Positions 44,593-54,044 of a stretch of DNA of 54,997 nucleotides are shown here, one piece after another. Under the pieces are notes generated by a model that saw nothing but the letters and a program-made list of their open reading frames with translations, did not search any database and was not told where the DNA came from. The translations under genes were made by a program, and so were the position numbers. This DNA is from an uncultured Succinatimonas sp. (GTDB taxonomy: Bacteria; Pseudomonadota; Gammaproteobacteria; Enterobacterales; Succinivibrionaceae). The DNA lies in contig ONFP01000008.1 of assembly GCA_900317105.1 (NCBI GenBank), forward strand, positions 1 through 54,997, written 5' to 3'. Every line of letters begins with the position of its first letter. Within the stretch, counting starts at the first letter, position 1.

Positions 44593-45196
44593 ATGGCCAC
44601 TTTTTGTTGAATATAAAGTGAGTGGTAGGTGTTATTACTTCATCTAAAGGCATATCCCAGCTTTCTGTTGGAACATTTTCTATAAGCTGAAAGTCATAGG
44701 CGACACCAATTAAAAGACACTCGGCTGATACTTTTTTCAGCATTCTGTCGTAAAAGCCTCCACCCATTCCCATTCTGTTTCCTCTTTTATCAAAGGCGAC
44801 AAGCGGTACAACGATTGCATCAATTAAATCTGGTCGGATAAGATTTTCCTGTTTATTTTCTGGTTCGAGAATATGAAATCTATTCTCTATTAGAGGATCT
44901 CCCTTTTTAAAGGAATAAAAATCCATACTGCCTTTTACATTGATATTGATGTATGGAAGGATCAGATCATGAGCGTCTAGAAGATAGTCATTCAGTGGGG
45001 CGGTAGAGATCTCTCCTCCAGTGCTGATATAAGAGGCAACAATCTTTTTGCTGCTGAAGAACTCATGTCCTCTAAGAACTTTCACGATATTGAGTCCCGC
45101 CTGAAATGAATCTTCAACAGGAATAACTCGTCTCTGCTTAAGAATATCCTGACGGATTTTTTTTCTGAATTCTTTATTGCCTCTGTATTCTGCCAT
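44591..45196 (-). CDS. fau: 5-formyltetrahydrofolate cyclo-ligase (YgfA/Fau)
   Basis: A 201-residue enzyme converting 5-formyl-THF to methenyl-THF with ATP. It has the family marks LKQRRVIP near the N-terminus and the nucleotide-binding MGMGGGFYDRML (about 142-153). The start at 45196 lies inside zapA, 23 bases before its end, so the two are translationally coupled. In E. coli, zapA and fau are separated by the 6S RNA gene ssrS, which does not fit here. Confidence 0.92.
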   Translation of the reverse strand: MAEYRGNKEFRKKIRQDILKQRRVIPVEDSFQAGLNIVKVLRGHEFFSSKKIVASYISTGGEISTAPLNDYLLDAHDLILPYININVKGSMDFYSFKKGDPLIENRFHILEPENKQENLIRPDLIDAIVVPLVAFDKRGNRMGMGGGFYDRMLKKVSAECLLIGVAYDFQLIENVPTESWDMPLDEVITPTTHFIFNKKWP

Positions 45197-45494
45197 TTTC
45201 AGTCTTCTTTAATTCTGCTTTCATTTTTAATATTTTTCTGGTTGCCTGATTTATAAAAGGAGTGTCAGACTCTAAGAATTCCAAAAGATTGCTTTCGGAA
45301 TCAAGAGCTGTAAGAATTGCTGCCTGAAAAGGGGAAATACCAGGATTATCTCTAAGCATTTTAGAAATTTTATTTTGAAGCTTTTTTACCGATACTTCAA
45401 GAATAGGCTTTTTATCAGGTGAGCAGCGTAGATTAAAATTCTCACCAAGAATGGAACATGAGACACAATTGTCTTTATCGTTATCTGGCATCAT
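45174..45494 (-). CDS. zapA: ZapA-like cell division protein
   Basis: A 106-residue protein. The start CVSCSILGENFNLRCSPDKK follows the ZapA pattern (beta hairpin with I-x-G-x-x-y-x-x-C) and the next helical part with AILTALDSESNLLEF fits the ZapA helix that makes antiparallel dimers. ZapA crosslinks FtsZ filaments. Sequence similarity alone is modest; the location beside fau, as in enterobacteria, supports the call. Two successive ATGs are at 45494 and 45491. The end overlaps fau by 23 bases. Confidence 0.75.
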   Translation of the reverse strand: MMPDNDKDNCVSCSILGENFNLRCSPDKKPILEVSVKKLQNKISKMLRDNPGISPFQAAILTALDSESNLLEFLESDTPFINQATRKILKMKAELKKTENGRIQRQ

Positions 45495-45617
45495 ATCTCC
45501 TTTTTTGAGTAATTTTAGATTAATTTTTTTTTTATTTCGATAGAATCTCTCTCAAAATGTTAAAATACGCCTTTACGTAAATTTTATTTATCGCCATTTA
45601 TATGGCTTGAGAGTTAT

Positions 45618-46811
45618 ATGACTGAGAAGTTACAGAAAATATTATCCCGTGCTGGAATCGCTTCACGTAGAGCCCTAGAACAGATGATTGATGAGGGCCG
45701 TGTTTCCGTTGATGGTAAGATTGCCTCAATCGGTGATCGTTTTGAAGCAAACGAAATTACAGTAAAAATCGATAATAAGGTTGTACTGTCACCTTCATCA
45801 AATAAGGTTGAATGCCGTGTGCTAATGTATCACAAACCAGAAGGTGAGCTGACAACATTATCTGATCCTGAAAATAGACCTACCGTATTTGACCATATAC
45901 CTCAGCCTCCATCGGGAAGATGGATTTATATCGGACGTCTGGATATCAATACTTCCGGACTTCTGCTGTTTACCACCGACGGTGAGCTTGCAAATGCCCT
46001 TATGCATCCTAAGTATGAGGTGGAGCGTGTATATGCAGCTCGTATTTACGGTGAAGTCTCGGAAAAACAGATATCTGATCTTCTTCAGGGGGTTACCTTA
46101 GAAGATGGTGTCGCAAGATTCAGCAAGATCATGTATCAGGGGGGTGAAGGCCGTAATTCCTGGTATCATGTTACTCTAAAGGAAGGTCGTAAGCGTGAGG
46201 TTAGACGTTTATGGGAAGCTGTTGGTCTTAAGGTTAGCCGCCTAATCAGAATCAAATATGCAGGTGTAAGCCTTGATCCTAATATCAAGACAGGACAGTT
46301 CAGAGAACTGACCTTATCTGAAATTAACAAGTTAAGAAAGACTGTTCATCTTGAGCCTATTGAGGAATTAGCTCCTTCAATGGATCTTAATGTAGCTCAG
46401 TCAAACAAGGGTAAGAAAGCTGCCTCTTCAGGTTCAGCCAAGTCTTCAGATGGCAGAAAGCCAAGAACAGCGACACCAAGAGCAGGAAGAGCCTCTGAAC
46501 AGAAGTCATCCTCTAGAAAATATGAGAAGAACGCTGAAAGCCGCAAGACTCCTTATTCAAAGAAGGTCTCTGATAACAGCAGACCTTATTCAAAGAGCGG
46601 GAAGAGTCCATATGGAAAAACTTCAGCAGATAAAGGCAGAAAGTCATCTTCCTCAGGTGAAAGCAGAAGCCGCCATGAATCAAAGATTATTTCCCGTTCT
46701 AGCTACTCTGCTCGTCGCGATGAACAGAACAGTTCTGGAAGAAAAATTAGCAAGTTCTCTGCAGTAAAGAGCAGAGGAACTGTAAAGAGTAGTTTTGGCA
46801 GAAAAAAATAA
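45618..46811 (+). CDS. rluB: RluB-type 23S rRNA pseudouridine synthase with long basic tail
   Basis: A 397-residue protein. An S4 RNA-binding domain (1-62, EKLQKILSRAGIASRRALEQ) is followed by the pseudouridine synthase domain with the catalytic Asp in GRLDINTSGLLLFT (about 112-125) and KEGRKREVRRLW. RluB makes pseudouridine 2605 in 23S rRNA. From about residue 255 the protein becomes a low-complexity tail rich in Ser, Lys and Arg, about 140 residues long, which suggests RNA binding. It is divergent from zapA and ends in a terminator. Confidence 0.93.
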   Translation: MTEKLQKILSRAGIASRRALEQMIDEGRVSVDGKIASIGDRFEANEITVKIDNKVVLSPSSNKVECRVLMYHKPEGELTTLSDPENRPTVFDHIPQPPSGRWIYIGRLDINTSGLLLFTTDGELANALMHPKYEVERVYAARIYGEVSEKQISDLLQGVTLEDGVARFSKIMYQGGEGRNSWYHVTLKEGRKREVRRLWEAVGLKVSRLIRIKYAGVSLDPNIKTGQFRELTLSEINKLRKTVHLEPIEELAPSMDLNVAQSNKGKKAASSGSAKSSDGRKPRTATPRAGRASEQKSSSRKYEKNAESRKTPYSKKVSDNSRPYSKSGKSPYGKTSADKGRKSSSSGESRSRHESKIISRSSYSARRDEQNSSGRKISKFSAVKSRGTVKSSFGRKK

Positions 46812-46840
46812 TCTGCTTTACGAATGTATGATTAATGTAC

Positions 46841-46891
46841 GGCTCTGCTTTTAATTTTTTTCCTAAAATCTAAAGTGAGAGCCATTTTTTT
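46841..46891 (+). terminator. Intrinsic terminator of rluB
   Basis: GGCTCT (46841-46846) pairs with AGAGCC (46878-46883) with further CTTT/AAAG pairing above, followed by ATTTTTTT. Confidence 0.75.
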
Positions 46892-46991
46892 AGGAGTGAT
46901 ATTTTACTTAAAATGAACCCTGACCCGACCTGTTTTAATAATTCAAGATTATTTTTTGTTTTAATTCTTTCAGGTAAAGGAGTCCTGTAGT

Positions 46992-48638
46992 ATGGAAGAG
47001 CTAGCAAGTTCTATAGCAGGACCTACCTTACAATTCGATATAGCCTGGCTTTTAGATCCTACCGCCTGGGTTGGTCTTCTGACTCTGACAGTAATTCAGA
47101 CTGTTCTGGGTATTGATAATCTGCTGTTTATTGCAATTCTGTCTGCAAAACTTCCTGCCAAACAGGCTAAGCAGGCAAGATATCTTGGTCTAGGCGGAGC
47201 CCTTGTTATAAGAATTATTCTTATGCTGTCGGCGGCATATATTGTTGCCATATCAAAACCGTTATTCACCATCTATGATTTTGAGTGTACAAGCCGTGAT
47301 CTTATGATGCTCGCCGGTGGACTATTTCTTATTTACAAGGCTACACAGGAGTTGCACGGTAAACTTGAAGCAACGGATGTTGAAGAGGCAATGACAGTAA
47401 ACAAGGCCGTGGTTCAGTCCTTTGCAGTGGTGGTATCTCAGATTATTATTCTGGATGTGCTGTTTTCTGCTGATGCTATTGTTACAGCTATCGGTATGAC
47501 TAATCATGGATATATAATGATTATTTCGGTAACCATTGCTTCAGTTCTTTTAATCTGGGCTTCTGGTGCAATCTCCGAGTTTGTAACCAAGCATCCTACG
47601 TTGGTTATTCTGTGTTTAGGCTTTCTGTTACTGATTGCCTTCAGTCTTATTCTTGAAGCTTTCCATATCTATGTAAGCAAAGGCTATCTGTATTCAGCGA
47701 TGGGCTTTTCCATTCTTATTGAATCATTCAATCAGATCTCAAGAAAGAATCTGCTACAGCTGAAAAAGAACAATACAGCAAGACAGACAGCAGCAACAAT
47801 AGTGTTAAGACTGTTAGGTTCCCGTCCTGATGATATGCCAACCCTAAAGGATGCGATTATTTCTGCTCCAGAGGAAGATATATTCAACTCTCAGGAACAG
47901 GAGATGGTTTCCAGAGTGCTTCAGCTATCAACTCTGCCGGTGAAGGCTGTTATGACAGCAAGACCTGATCTGCAGATGATTAAGATTGACGGATCTACCA
48001 CCTCGGTCATAAAAAAGGCAATGCAGTGTACTCGCAGTCGCCTTATTGCCTATAAGAATGGCTTTAAAGATCAGCCTTTAGGCTTTATCGTCAGAGCCAA
48101 TCTTTTAGGGCAGATGCTACAGGGAAACACCGCTGTTGGAGATATTGAGCGACAGGTTGTTCAGCCTATTCATCTGCCAGAAACAATCAGTATTCTCAAG
48201 GCATTAGAGCAGTTTAAGAAAAACAAGAAGTATTTCGGTTTTGTTTTTGATGAGTTTGGTGTCTTTGAAGGTGTGGTTACTCTACAGGATATTCTTGAGG
48301 AGATTACCGGTGAAATGCCAAGCAGAACTGAGACTCCTGAAATTCTTCCTTATGATGAGTCAGAAAGTGCCTATCGAGTTGATGGTGATACTATTTTATC
48401 TGACCTTGAAAGAGAAACCGGACTTGCCATTAGTGCCAATGAGCATTATCAGACAATTGCAGGGTATGTTCTTGATCGCTTCCAGAGAGTCCCTAAGCAG
48501 GGAGAAAAACTTGAGGTTGATGGATGGACTATTGAGGTTTCAAGTGCAGACCTAACTAGTATCAATGTTTTAAAACTTACCCGCAACAAGCCAAAAGATG
48601 GTGAGTCAGAGGAAACTGAAATTAAAACTCAAGAATGA
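46992..48638 (+). CDS. TerC-CBS-CorC membrane protein (YoaE/YegH type)
   Basis: A 548-residue fusion. Residues about 20-240 form a TerC-like membrane domain with about seven hydrophobic segments and the acidic motifs TVIQTVLGIDNLLFIAIL and ILDVLFSADAIVTAIG, which likely bind metal ions. A CBS pair follows (about 315-435, with KAVMTARPDLQMI), then a CorC/HlyC domain (about 450-535). It resembles E. coli YoaE and YegH (about 520 residues). Function in metal export or envelope stress is inferred from the TerC and CorC families. It stands between rluB and the rimP operon. Confidence 0.88.
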   Translation: MEELASSIAGPTLQFDIAWLLDPTAWVGLLTLTVIQTVLGIDNLLFIAILSAKLPAKQAKQARYLGLGGALVIRIILMLSAAYIVAISKPLFTIYDFECTSRDLMMLAGGLFLIYKATQELHGKLEATDVEEAMTVNKAVVQSFAVVVSQIIILDVLFSADAIVTAIGMTNHGYIMIISVTIASVLLIWASGAISEFVTKHPTLVILCLGFLLLIAFSLILEAFHIYVSKGYLYSAMGFSILIESFNQISRKNLLQLKKNNTARQTAATIVLRLLGSRPDDMPTLKDAIISAPEEDIFNSQEQEMVSRVLQLSTLPVKAVMTARPDLQMIKIDGSTTSVIKKAMQCTRSRLIAYKNGFKDQPLGFIVRANLLGQMLQGNTAVGDIERQVVQPIHLPETISILKALEQFKKNKKYFGFVFDEFGVFEGVVTLQDILEEITGEMPSRTETPEILPYDESESAYRVDGDTILSDLERETGLAISANEHYQTIAGYVLDRFQRVPKQGEKLEVDGWTIEVSSADLTSINVLKLTRNKPKDGESEETEIKTQE

Positions 48639-48645
48639 TTAAAAC

Positions 48646-48674
48646 TTGATTTTTTTACATTGTTCTGCTATAAA
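48646..48674 (+). promoter_or_regulatory. Sigma-70 promoter of the rimP-nusA-infB operon
   Basis: TTGATT (48646-48651) and TATAAA (48669-48674) are spaced by 17 bases. Transcription would start near 48681, giving a leader of about 140 bases before rimP. Confidence 0.75.
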
Positions 48675-48682
48675 TATACGTG

Positions 48683-48750
48683 CTTGAAATTTACAGTTTC
48701 AAGTCTGTTCAAGTGTGAGCTTGAACCTATATATACCTTAGTGTATATAT
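48683..48750 (+). promoter_or_regulatory. Structured leader RNA of the rimP operon
   Basis: Three stems follow one another from the predicted transcript start: CTTGAAA/TTTCAAG (48683-48703), GTTCAAG/CTTGAAC (48707-48726) and ATATATAC/GTATATAT (48729-48750). Because CTTGAA and TTCAAG each occur twice, the first two stems can exchange partners. Next comes the terminator-like hairpin at 48773. Confidence 0.65.
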
Positions 48751-48772
48751 TTGATATAGAGGAACTCAAAAG

Positions 48773-48802
48773 AAAGGGACCCTAGATAGCGGTCCTTTTT
48801 TT
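48773..48802 (+). terminator. Terminator-like attenuator hairpin before rimP
   Basis: AAAGGGACC pairs with GGTCCTTTT (one G-U pair), an 8-9 base loop, followed by seven T, only 20 bases before the rimP start. It lies within the leader of an essential operon, so it must be passed for expression. Confidence 0.75.
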
Positions 48803-48822
48803 ATGGAATTTAAGAGGTACTA

Positions 48823-49323
48823 ATGGCAGGAACCATTGAAGAAAAAGTTACTGAACTTGTAACACCACTGGTTGAATCCATGGATGTTAAAGTCTGGGGA
48901 ATCAGATACCGAGGCGGAAACGATCATGCGGTTTTACAGGTGTTCATTGATTCAGAAGAAGGTGTAAGCGCAGATAAGTGTGGAGAAATCATGGATGTTT
49001 TATCTCCAGCCTTAGATGCTGCAGATTTGATTGCACCTAAGTATACACTTGAAGTTTCTTCACCTGGTCTTGACAGAATCCTGTTCACACTTGAACAAAC
49101 CAGGGCATATGTTGGAAAGACTGTTAAAGCCGAGCTGCGTATGCCAACTCAAGGTAGACATAAACTTCAGGGCATCTTAGAGAATGTTTCAGATGATGGC
49201 ATGCTCAAGATTAACGATAAGGTTTCAGGCGAGATTGAGGTTGCATTCTCAAATATCTCTACAGCCAGAGTCGTTCCTGAATTCCCACAGAACAACAAGA
49301 AAGCTCCTAGAAGCGCATCATAA
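48823..49323 (+). CDS. rimP: RimP, ribosome maturation factor
   Basis: A 166-residue factor needed for 30S subunit maturation. The N-terminal alpha/beta domain includes VWGIRYRGGNDHAVLQVFID and the family motif YTLEVSSPGLDRILF (about 68-82); the C-terminal SH3-like domain covers about 88-152. It is first in the rimP-nusA-infB-rbfA operon and is followed by nusA after 18 bases. Confidence 0.96.
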   Translation: MAGTIEEKVTELVTPLVESMDVKVWGIRYRGGNDHAVLQVFIDSEEGVSADKCGEIMDVLSPALDAADLIAPKYTLEVSSPGLDRILFTLEQTRAYVGKTVKAELRMPTQGRHKLQGILENVSDDGMLKINDKVSGEIEVAFSNISTARVVPEFPQNNKKAPRSAS

Positions 49324-49341
49324 CGAGGTCTTAGATAGAAA

Positions 49342-50829
49342 ATGGGTAAAGAGATTATTGCCATTGCAGAGGCGCTGTCAAATGAACGCGCTATTCCAAG
49401 AGATAAAATCTTTGAAGCTTTAGAGATTGCTTTAGCTACTGCAACAAAGAAAAAGTATCAGGTGGAAATTCTGGTTAGAGTTTCTATTGATAGAAAAGAA
49501 GGTTCTTATGATACCTTCCGCAGATGGGTTGTAGTTGATACCGACGGTCCTCTAGAGAAGCCTGCTCAGGAAATTTCTCTTCAGGCTGCTGCCATTGATC
49601 ATCCTGGTATCAAGGCAGGTGACATTGTTGAGGAGCAGATTGAGTCTGTTGCTTTTGACCGTATTACTATCCAGACTGCAAAGCAGGTTCTATCTCAGAA
49701 AGTTAAAGATGCTGAAAGAGAGCAGGTTGTTGCTGAACAGAGAGAAAGAGTTGGCAAGATTGTTAACGCAACTGTTAAGAAACAGACTCATGACATCATG
49801 GTTCTGGATCTTGGCAACAATGCTGAAGCTGTTTTGAGAAGAGATCAGATTATTCCTCATGAGACATATGGTAGAGGAGACCGTGTAAAGGTCCTTCTTC
49901 AGGAAATCAAGTCAGAGGCTAATCGCGGTCCACAGATTATCTGTTCAAGAACCTCTCCTGAGTTCTTAAAGGAACTGTTCAGAATTGAAGTTCCTGAGAT
50001 TGGAGAGGATGTAATTGAGATTATGGGCGTTGCTCGTGATCCTGGTTCTCGTGCAAAGATTTCTGTTCGCTCAAAGGATAAGCGTATCGATCCAAGAGGC
50101 GCATGTATCGGCATGAGAGGTGCTCGTGTTACCGCTGTATCAAACGAGCTTTCTGGCGAAAAGATTGATGTTGTTTTATATGATGAGAATCTGGCACAGT
50201 ATGTAACCAATACCATGGAGCCAGCTGAGGTTTCAAGAATCATCATCAACGAGGAAGACCACAGTATCTGTATTGCTGTTGAAGAGCAGAATCTGGCTCT
50301 GGCAATCGGTAGAAATGGTCAGAATGTAAGATTGGCTTCTCAGCTTCTAGGCTGGGATTTAAAGGTTATGACCGAGAACGAGCTTGAGTCAAATCTTCAG
50401 GAAGAAGTCGGCAAGATTGTAAAGAACTTCACCGAGACTCTGAATGTTGATGACGAGTTTGCAAGAGCTCTTGCAGACGCAGGCTTCACTAACCTGGAAG
50501 AAGTTGCCTATGTTGATCCATCAGAACTTCTTGAGATTGATGGAATGGACGAGGAAACAGCTTCAGAGTTACAGAATGTTGCAAGAGAAGCTTTGGAATC
50601 AAAAGAGAATGCTGAAAATGCCGAAGGCATCAAGCAGTTGTCTGCTCTAGAAGGAATTGATGAGGAGCTTGCCGGTAAGCTGGTAGCTCATGGTATCAAG
50701 ACCGGTGAGGATCTAGCTGAACAGGCTACAGACGATTTAACTGACATAGAAGGACTGGACGAGAAGAAAGCTGGCGAGATTATTATGGCAGCTAGAAATG
50801 AGTTCTGGTTCAAAGATTCAGCAAAATAA
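49342..50829 (+). CDS. nusA: NusA, transcription termination/antitermination factor
   Basis: A 495-residue protein with all NusA domains in order: N-terminal polymerase-binding domain (about 1-125), S1 domain (about 135-200), two KH domains (about 230-345, with RIDPRGACIGMRGARV and ALAIGRNGQNVRLASQL), and two acidic C-terminal repeats (about 365-490) as in E. coli NusA (495). It regulates pausing, termination and antitermination. It probably acts on its own operon leader, which holds a terminator-like hairpin. Confidence 0.98.
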   Translation: MGKEIIAIAEALSNERAIPRDKIFEALEIALATATKKKYQVEILVRVSIDRKEGSYDTFRRWVVVDTDGPLEKPAQEISLQAAAIDHPGIKAGDIVEEQIESVAFDRITIQTAKQVLSQKVKDAEREQVVAEQRERVGKIVNATVKKQTHDIMVLDLGNNAEAVLRRDQIIPHETYGRGDRVKVLLQEIKSEANRGPQIICSRTSPEFLKELFRIEVPEIGEDVIEIMGVARDPGSRAKISVRSKDKRIDPRGACIGMRGARVTAVSNELSGEKIDVVLYDENLAQYVTNTMEPAEVSRIIINEEDHSICIAVEEQNLALAIGRNGQNVRLASQLLGWDLKVMTENELESNLQEEVGKIVKNFTETLNVDDEFARALADAGFTNLEEVAYVDPSELLEIDGMDEETASELQNVAREALESKENAENAEGIKQLSALEGIDEELAGKLVAHGIKTGEDLAEQATDDLTDIEGLDEKKAGEIIMAARNEFWFKDSAK

Positions 50830-50849
50830 GATTTAAGGGAAGGCTTTAG

Positions 50850-53408
50850 ATGAGTGAAGAAAAAGAACAGACAGGCGCAGCACCAAAACGCATGTCTTTA
50901 AAGAAGTCTTCTAGTTCCAATGCTGCTATGCAGGGAACTAAGAAAGTTCAGGTCGAAGTAAGAAAGAAAAAGATTATTGTTGATCCTAAGGCAAGAAAGG
51001 CTCAGCTAGAGGCTGAGGCTTTAGAAAAGAAAGCTGCCGAAGAGAAAGCTGCAAAAGAAGAGCAGGAGCGTAAGGCTAAAGAGGCCGCTGAAAAGGCTGC
51101 TGCTGACAAGGCTGCAGCAGAAAAGGCCGCTGCTGAGAAACAGCAGGCAGCAAAGACTGAAGTAAAAGCTACTCCAAAGACTGAGGTTAAGGTAGCTCCT
51201 AAAGCTGCTGTTAAACCTAAGTTAGCTCCAGTTCCTCACAAAGAGAAGGAAGAGGATAAGGCTACTGCTGAGCTACGTAAGGCTCAGGAAGAGCAGCAGA
51301 AGCGTAAGTCTGAAGAAGAGGCTAAGCGTCTGGCTGAACAGGCTCGCAAGCTTGCTGAAGAAAATGAAGCTCGCTGGGCTGCAGAGGAAGCAGCACGTGC
51401 AAGTGATGATGACGATGATGATTCATTAACTTCACAGTATGTACGTGAGGCTGAGGCAAGACAGGAACGTGAAGCTGAGAACCGTGGCCGTCACAGAGAC
51501 AGAAGCGGTACTGACAGACGCGGAAGCAATAAACGTTTTGAAGAAGCTGAACAGCAGAATAACCGCAGACAGAAAGGCGGTAAGGCAGCTAAGGGCGTTA
51601 AGGGCGCTGCAAAGCTTAACCAGCAGCAGCACGGCTTTAACCGTCCTGCAGCACCTGTTTCAAGAGATGTTGAAATCGGCGAGACCATCACTGTTGCAGA
51701 TTTAGCTGCAAAGATGGCAGTTAAGGCTACCGAAGTTATCAAGTGCCTGATGAAGTTAGGCGAAATGGTAACCATCAACCAGGTTTTAGATCAGTCAACC
51801 GCTCAGGTTGTTGCTGAAGAAATGGGCCATAAGGTAATTCTTCGTAAGGAGAATGAGATTGAAGAGCAGCTCCTAAGAGAGAGAGGCGGTTCTATTTCTG
51901 AGGCTACCATGAGAGCTCCTGTTGTAACCATTATGGGTCACGTTGATCACGGTAAGACCTCATTGCTTGACTACATTCGTAAGTCTAAGGTTGCAGTAGG
52001 TGAGGCCGGCGGTATTACTCAGCGTATCGGTGCTTATCATGTTGAAACAAGAAACAACGGTATTACCTTCCTGGATACCCCAGGTCACGCTGCATTTACT
52101 GCAATGCGTGCCCGTGGTGCTCAGTGTACCGATATTGTGGTTCTGGTTGTTGCAGCAGATGACGGTGTAATGCCTCAGACTCTTGAAGCTATCCAGCACG
52201 CTCAGGCCGCTAAGGTGCCTATGATTGTTGCTATCAACAAGATGGATAAGCCAGGTGCAGATCCTCAGCGTGTTATCAATGAGCTGATGCAGCATTCAGT
52301 TATCCCAGAGTCTATGGGTGGTGAAAACCAGTTCGTAGAAGTATCCGCAAAAACTGGTATGGGTGTGGATGAGCTGTTAGAGGCTATTACCCTTCAGGCT
52401 GAAGTTTTAGAGCTTAAGGCTGTTCATGACGGCATGGCTGAAGGTGTTACCATTGAGTCTCGTCTGGATAAGGGCCGTGGTCCTGTTGCCACCGTTCTGG
52501 TTCGTTCCGGTACTCTGCACAAGGGTGATACCATCCTGTGTGGTCTTCAGTACGGTAGAGTACGTGCAATGCGTAATGAAAAGGGACAGGAGCTGACTGA
52601 GGCTGGTCCTTCAATTCCTGTTGAGGTTTTCGGTCTGTCCGGAGTTCCTTCAGCTGGTGATGAGGTTACCGCTGTTTCTGACGAAAAGAAGGCACGTGAA
52701 GTTGCTCTGTTCCGTCAGGGTAAGTTCCGTGAGCTTAAGATTGCTAAGCAGAAGAGTGCACAGCTTGCCTCTATGTTCAAGGAGAGCAATGCATCAGAGC
52801 TTAAGGTTGTTCTGAAGGCTGATACTCAGGGTTCTGTAGAAGCTATTTCTGATGCTCTGCTGAAACTTGGCAATGAAGAAGTTCAGGTTAAGATTATCGG
52901 TTCAGGTGTTGGTGGTATTACCGCTAACGATGCAACTCTTGCAGCTGCAGATAGTGCAGTTATCATCGGTTTCAATGTTCGTGCCGACGGTCCTGCAAGA
53001 CAGGTAATTGATACTGAATCTGTTGATTTACATTACTACAGTGTTATTTACGACTTGATTGATGATGTTAAGAAGGCAATGTCTGGTCTGCTTAAGAAAG
53101 AAGTTCGTGAGAACTTTATCGGTTACGCAGAAGTTCGTGATGTCTTCCGTCATCCTAAGTACGGTGCAATTGCAGGATGTATGGTTGTTGAAGGTATGGT
53201 TAAGCGTTCAGCTCCAATCCGCGTATTACGTGATAATACTGTTATCTTCGAAGGTGAGCTTGACTCATTACGTCGCTTTAAGGATGACGTATCAGAGGTT
53301 AAGCAGAACACCGAGTGCGGTATCTGTGTTAAGAACTATCAGGATGTTCGTGTAGGCGATCGTATCGAGGTATTCGAGAAGGTTGAAGTTGCACGTACCC
53401 TTGATTAA
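50850..53408 (+). CDS. infB: InfB, translation initiation factor IF-2
   Basis: An 852-residue GTPase that delivers initiator tRNA to the 30S subunit. A long Ala/Glu/Lys-rich coiled N-terminus (about 55-180) is followed by the IF2_N domain (about 278-330), the G domain with [18 protein letters not shown] and NKMD, and the three C-terminal domains ending in [15 protein letters not shown]. Complete and slightly shorter than E. coli IF2 alpha (890). Confidence 0.98.
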   Translation: MSEEKEQTGAAPKRMSLKKSSSSNAAMQGTKKVQVEVRKKKIIVDPKARKAQLEAEALEKKAAEEKAAKEEQERKAKEAAEKAAADKAAAEKAAAEKQQAAKTEVKATPKTEVKVAPKAAVKPKLAPVPHKEKEEDKATAELRKAQEEQQKRKSEEEAKRLAEQARKLAEENEARWAAEEAARASDDDDDDSLTSQYVREAEARQEREAENRGRHRDRSGTDRRGSNKRFEEAEQQNNRRQKGGKAAKGVKGAAKLNQQQHGFNRPAAPVSRDVEIGETITVADLAAKMAVKATEVIKCLMKLGEMVTINQVLDQSTAQVVAEEMGHKVILRKENEIEEQLLRERGGSISEATMRAPVVTIMGHVDHGKTSLLDYIRKSKVAVGEAGGITQRIGAYHVETRNNGITFLDTPGHAAFTAMRARGAQCTDIVVLVVAADDGVMPQTLEAIQHAQAAKVPMIVAINKMDKPGADPQRVINELMQHSVIPESMGGENQFVEVSAKTGMGVDELLEAITLQAEVLELKAVHDGMAEGVTIESRLDKGRGPVATVLVRSGTLHKGDTILCGLQYGRVRAMRNEKGQELTEAGPSIPVEVFGLSGVPSAGDEVTAVSDEKKAREVALFRQGKFRELKIAKQKSAQLASMFKESNASELKVVLKADTQGSVEAISDALLKLGNEEVQVKIIGSGVGGITANDATLAAADSAVIIGFNVRADGPARQVIDTESVDLHYYSVIYDLIDDVKKAMSGLLKKEVRENFIGYAEVRDVFRHPKYGAIAGCMVVEGMVKRSAPIRVLRDNTVIFEGELDSLRRFKDDVSEVKQNTECGICVKNYQDVRVGDRIEVFEKVEVARTLD

Positions 53409-53416
53409 AGGATAAT

Positions 53417-53779
53417 ATGCCAGCAAAGAAAAGTTACGGAAGAAATGAAAGAGTTGCTGCTGCAGTAAGACGCGAGTTAGCTGATGTACTGCAGAATGAA
53501 CTCAAAGATCCGCGTGTGAAGAATGCCACTATTACAGAGGTGGATGTTTCACCGGATCTTAGAAATGCTCGTGTATATATTTCTTTCCTCACTGATGATG
53601 AGGAAGAAATCAAGTCTGCAATGACTGGTCTTAAGAGTGCCAAGGGATTCCTTCGCTCACAGCTTGCAGCAAGATTGAATCTAAGATATATGCCTCAGCT
53701 TGATTTGAGATATGACTCTCTGGTCACTGAATCAATGAAAATTGATGCTCTGATTAGAAAAGGTCTGCATAAAGAGTAG
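53417..53779 (+). CDS. rbfA: RbfA, ribosome-binding factor A
   Basis: A 120-residue KH-type protein for 30S maturation. The family marks are NERVAAAVRRELADVLQNEL, DPRVKNATITEVDVSPDLRN and LRYMPQLDLRYDSL. It follows infB with an 8-base gap and ends the operon here: a terminator and an IS element lie where truB and rpsO stand in E. coli. Confidence 0.96.
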   Translation: MPAKKSYGRNERVAAAVRRELADVLQNELKDPRVKNATITEVDVSPDLRNARVYISFLTDDEEEIKSAMTGLKSAKGFLRSQLAARLNLRYMPQLDLRYDSLVTESMKIDALIRKGLHKE

Positions 53780-53822
53780 GATTACAATCAAATATAAAAG
53801 CATTTTAATTTCTGAATGCACA

Positions 53823-53858
53823 AAATCCCAATAGAAGTAAATTCTCTTGGGATTTTTT
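53823..53858 (+). terminator. Intrinsic terminator after rbfA
   Basis: AAATCCCAA pairs with TTGGGATTT around a 15-base loop, followed by six T. It closes the rimP operon before the mobile element. Confidence 0.85.
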
Positions 53859-53929
53859 ATGTCAATTCCGTCTTAATGCGGTATGTTTTTTTTCCCTGGA
53901 TTTACCTTCTTTTAACTTTATCAAGCAAG

Positions 53930-53963
53930 AATTCCCCTGCCTCTATAGGCTGCGGGATGAATT
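53930..53963 (+). repeat. Candidate left-end subterminal palindrome of the IS
   Basis: AATTCCCCTGCC and GGCTGCGGGATGAATT form an imperfect hairpin with a TCTATA loop and internal mismatches, similar in design to the IS608 end hairpins that TnpA binds. It lies about 80 bases before the tnpA remnant. Confidence 0.55.
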
Positions 53964-54044
53964 GCTTCACAATAGTGGCTGTAACTAAAATTGAATTATA
54001 GTAAAATATGATCAGTCGATATATTGTGCATAAGGTATTGTTCA

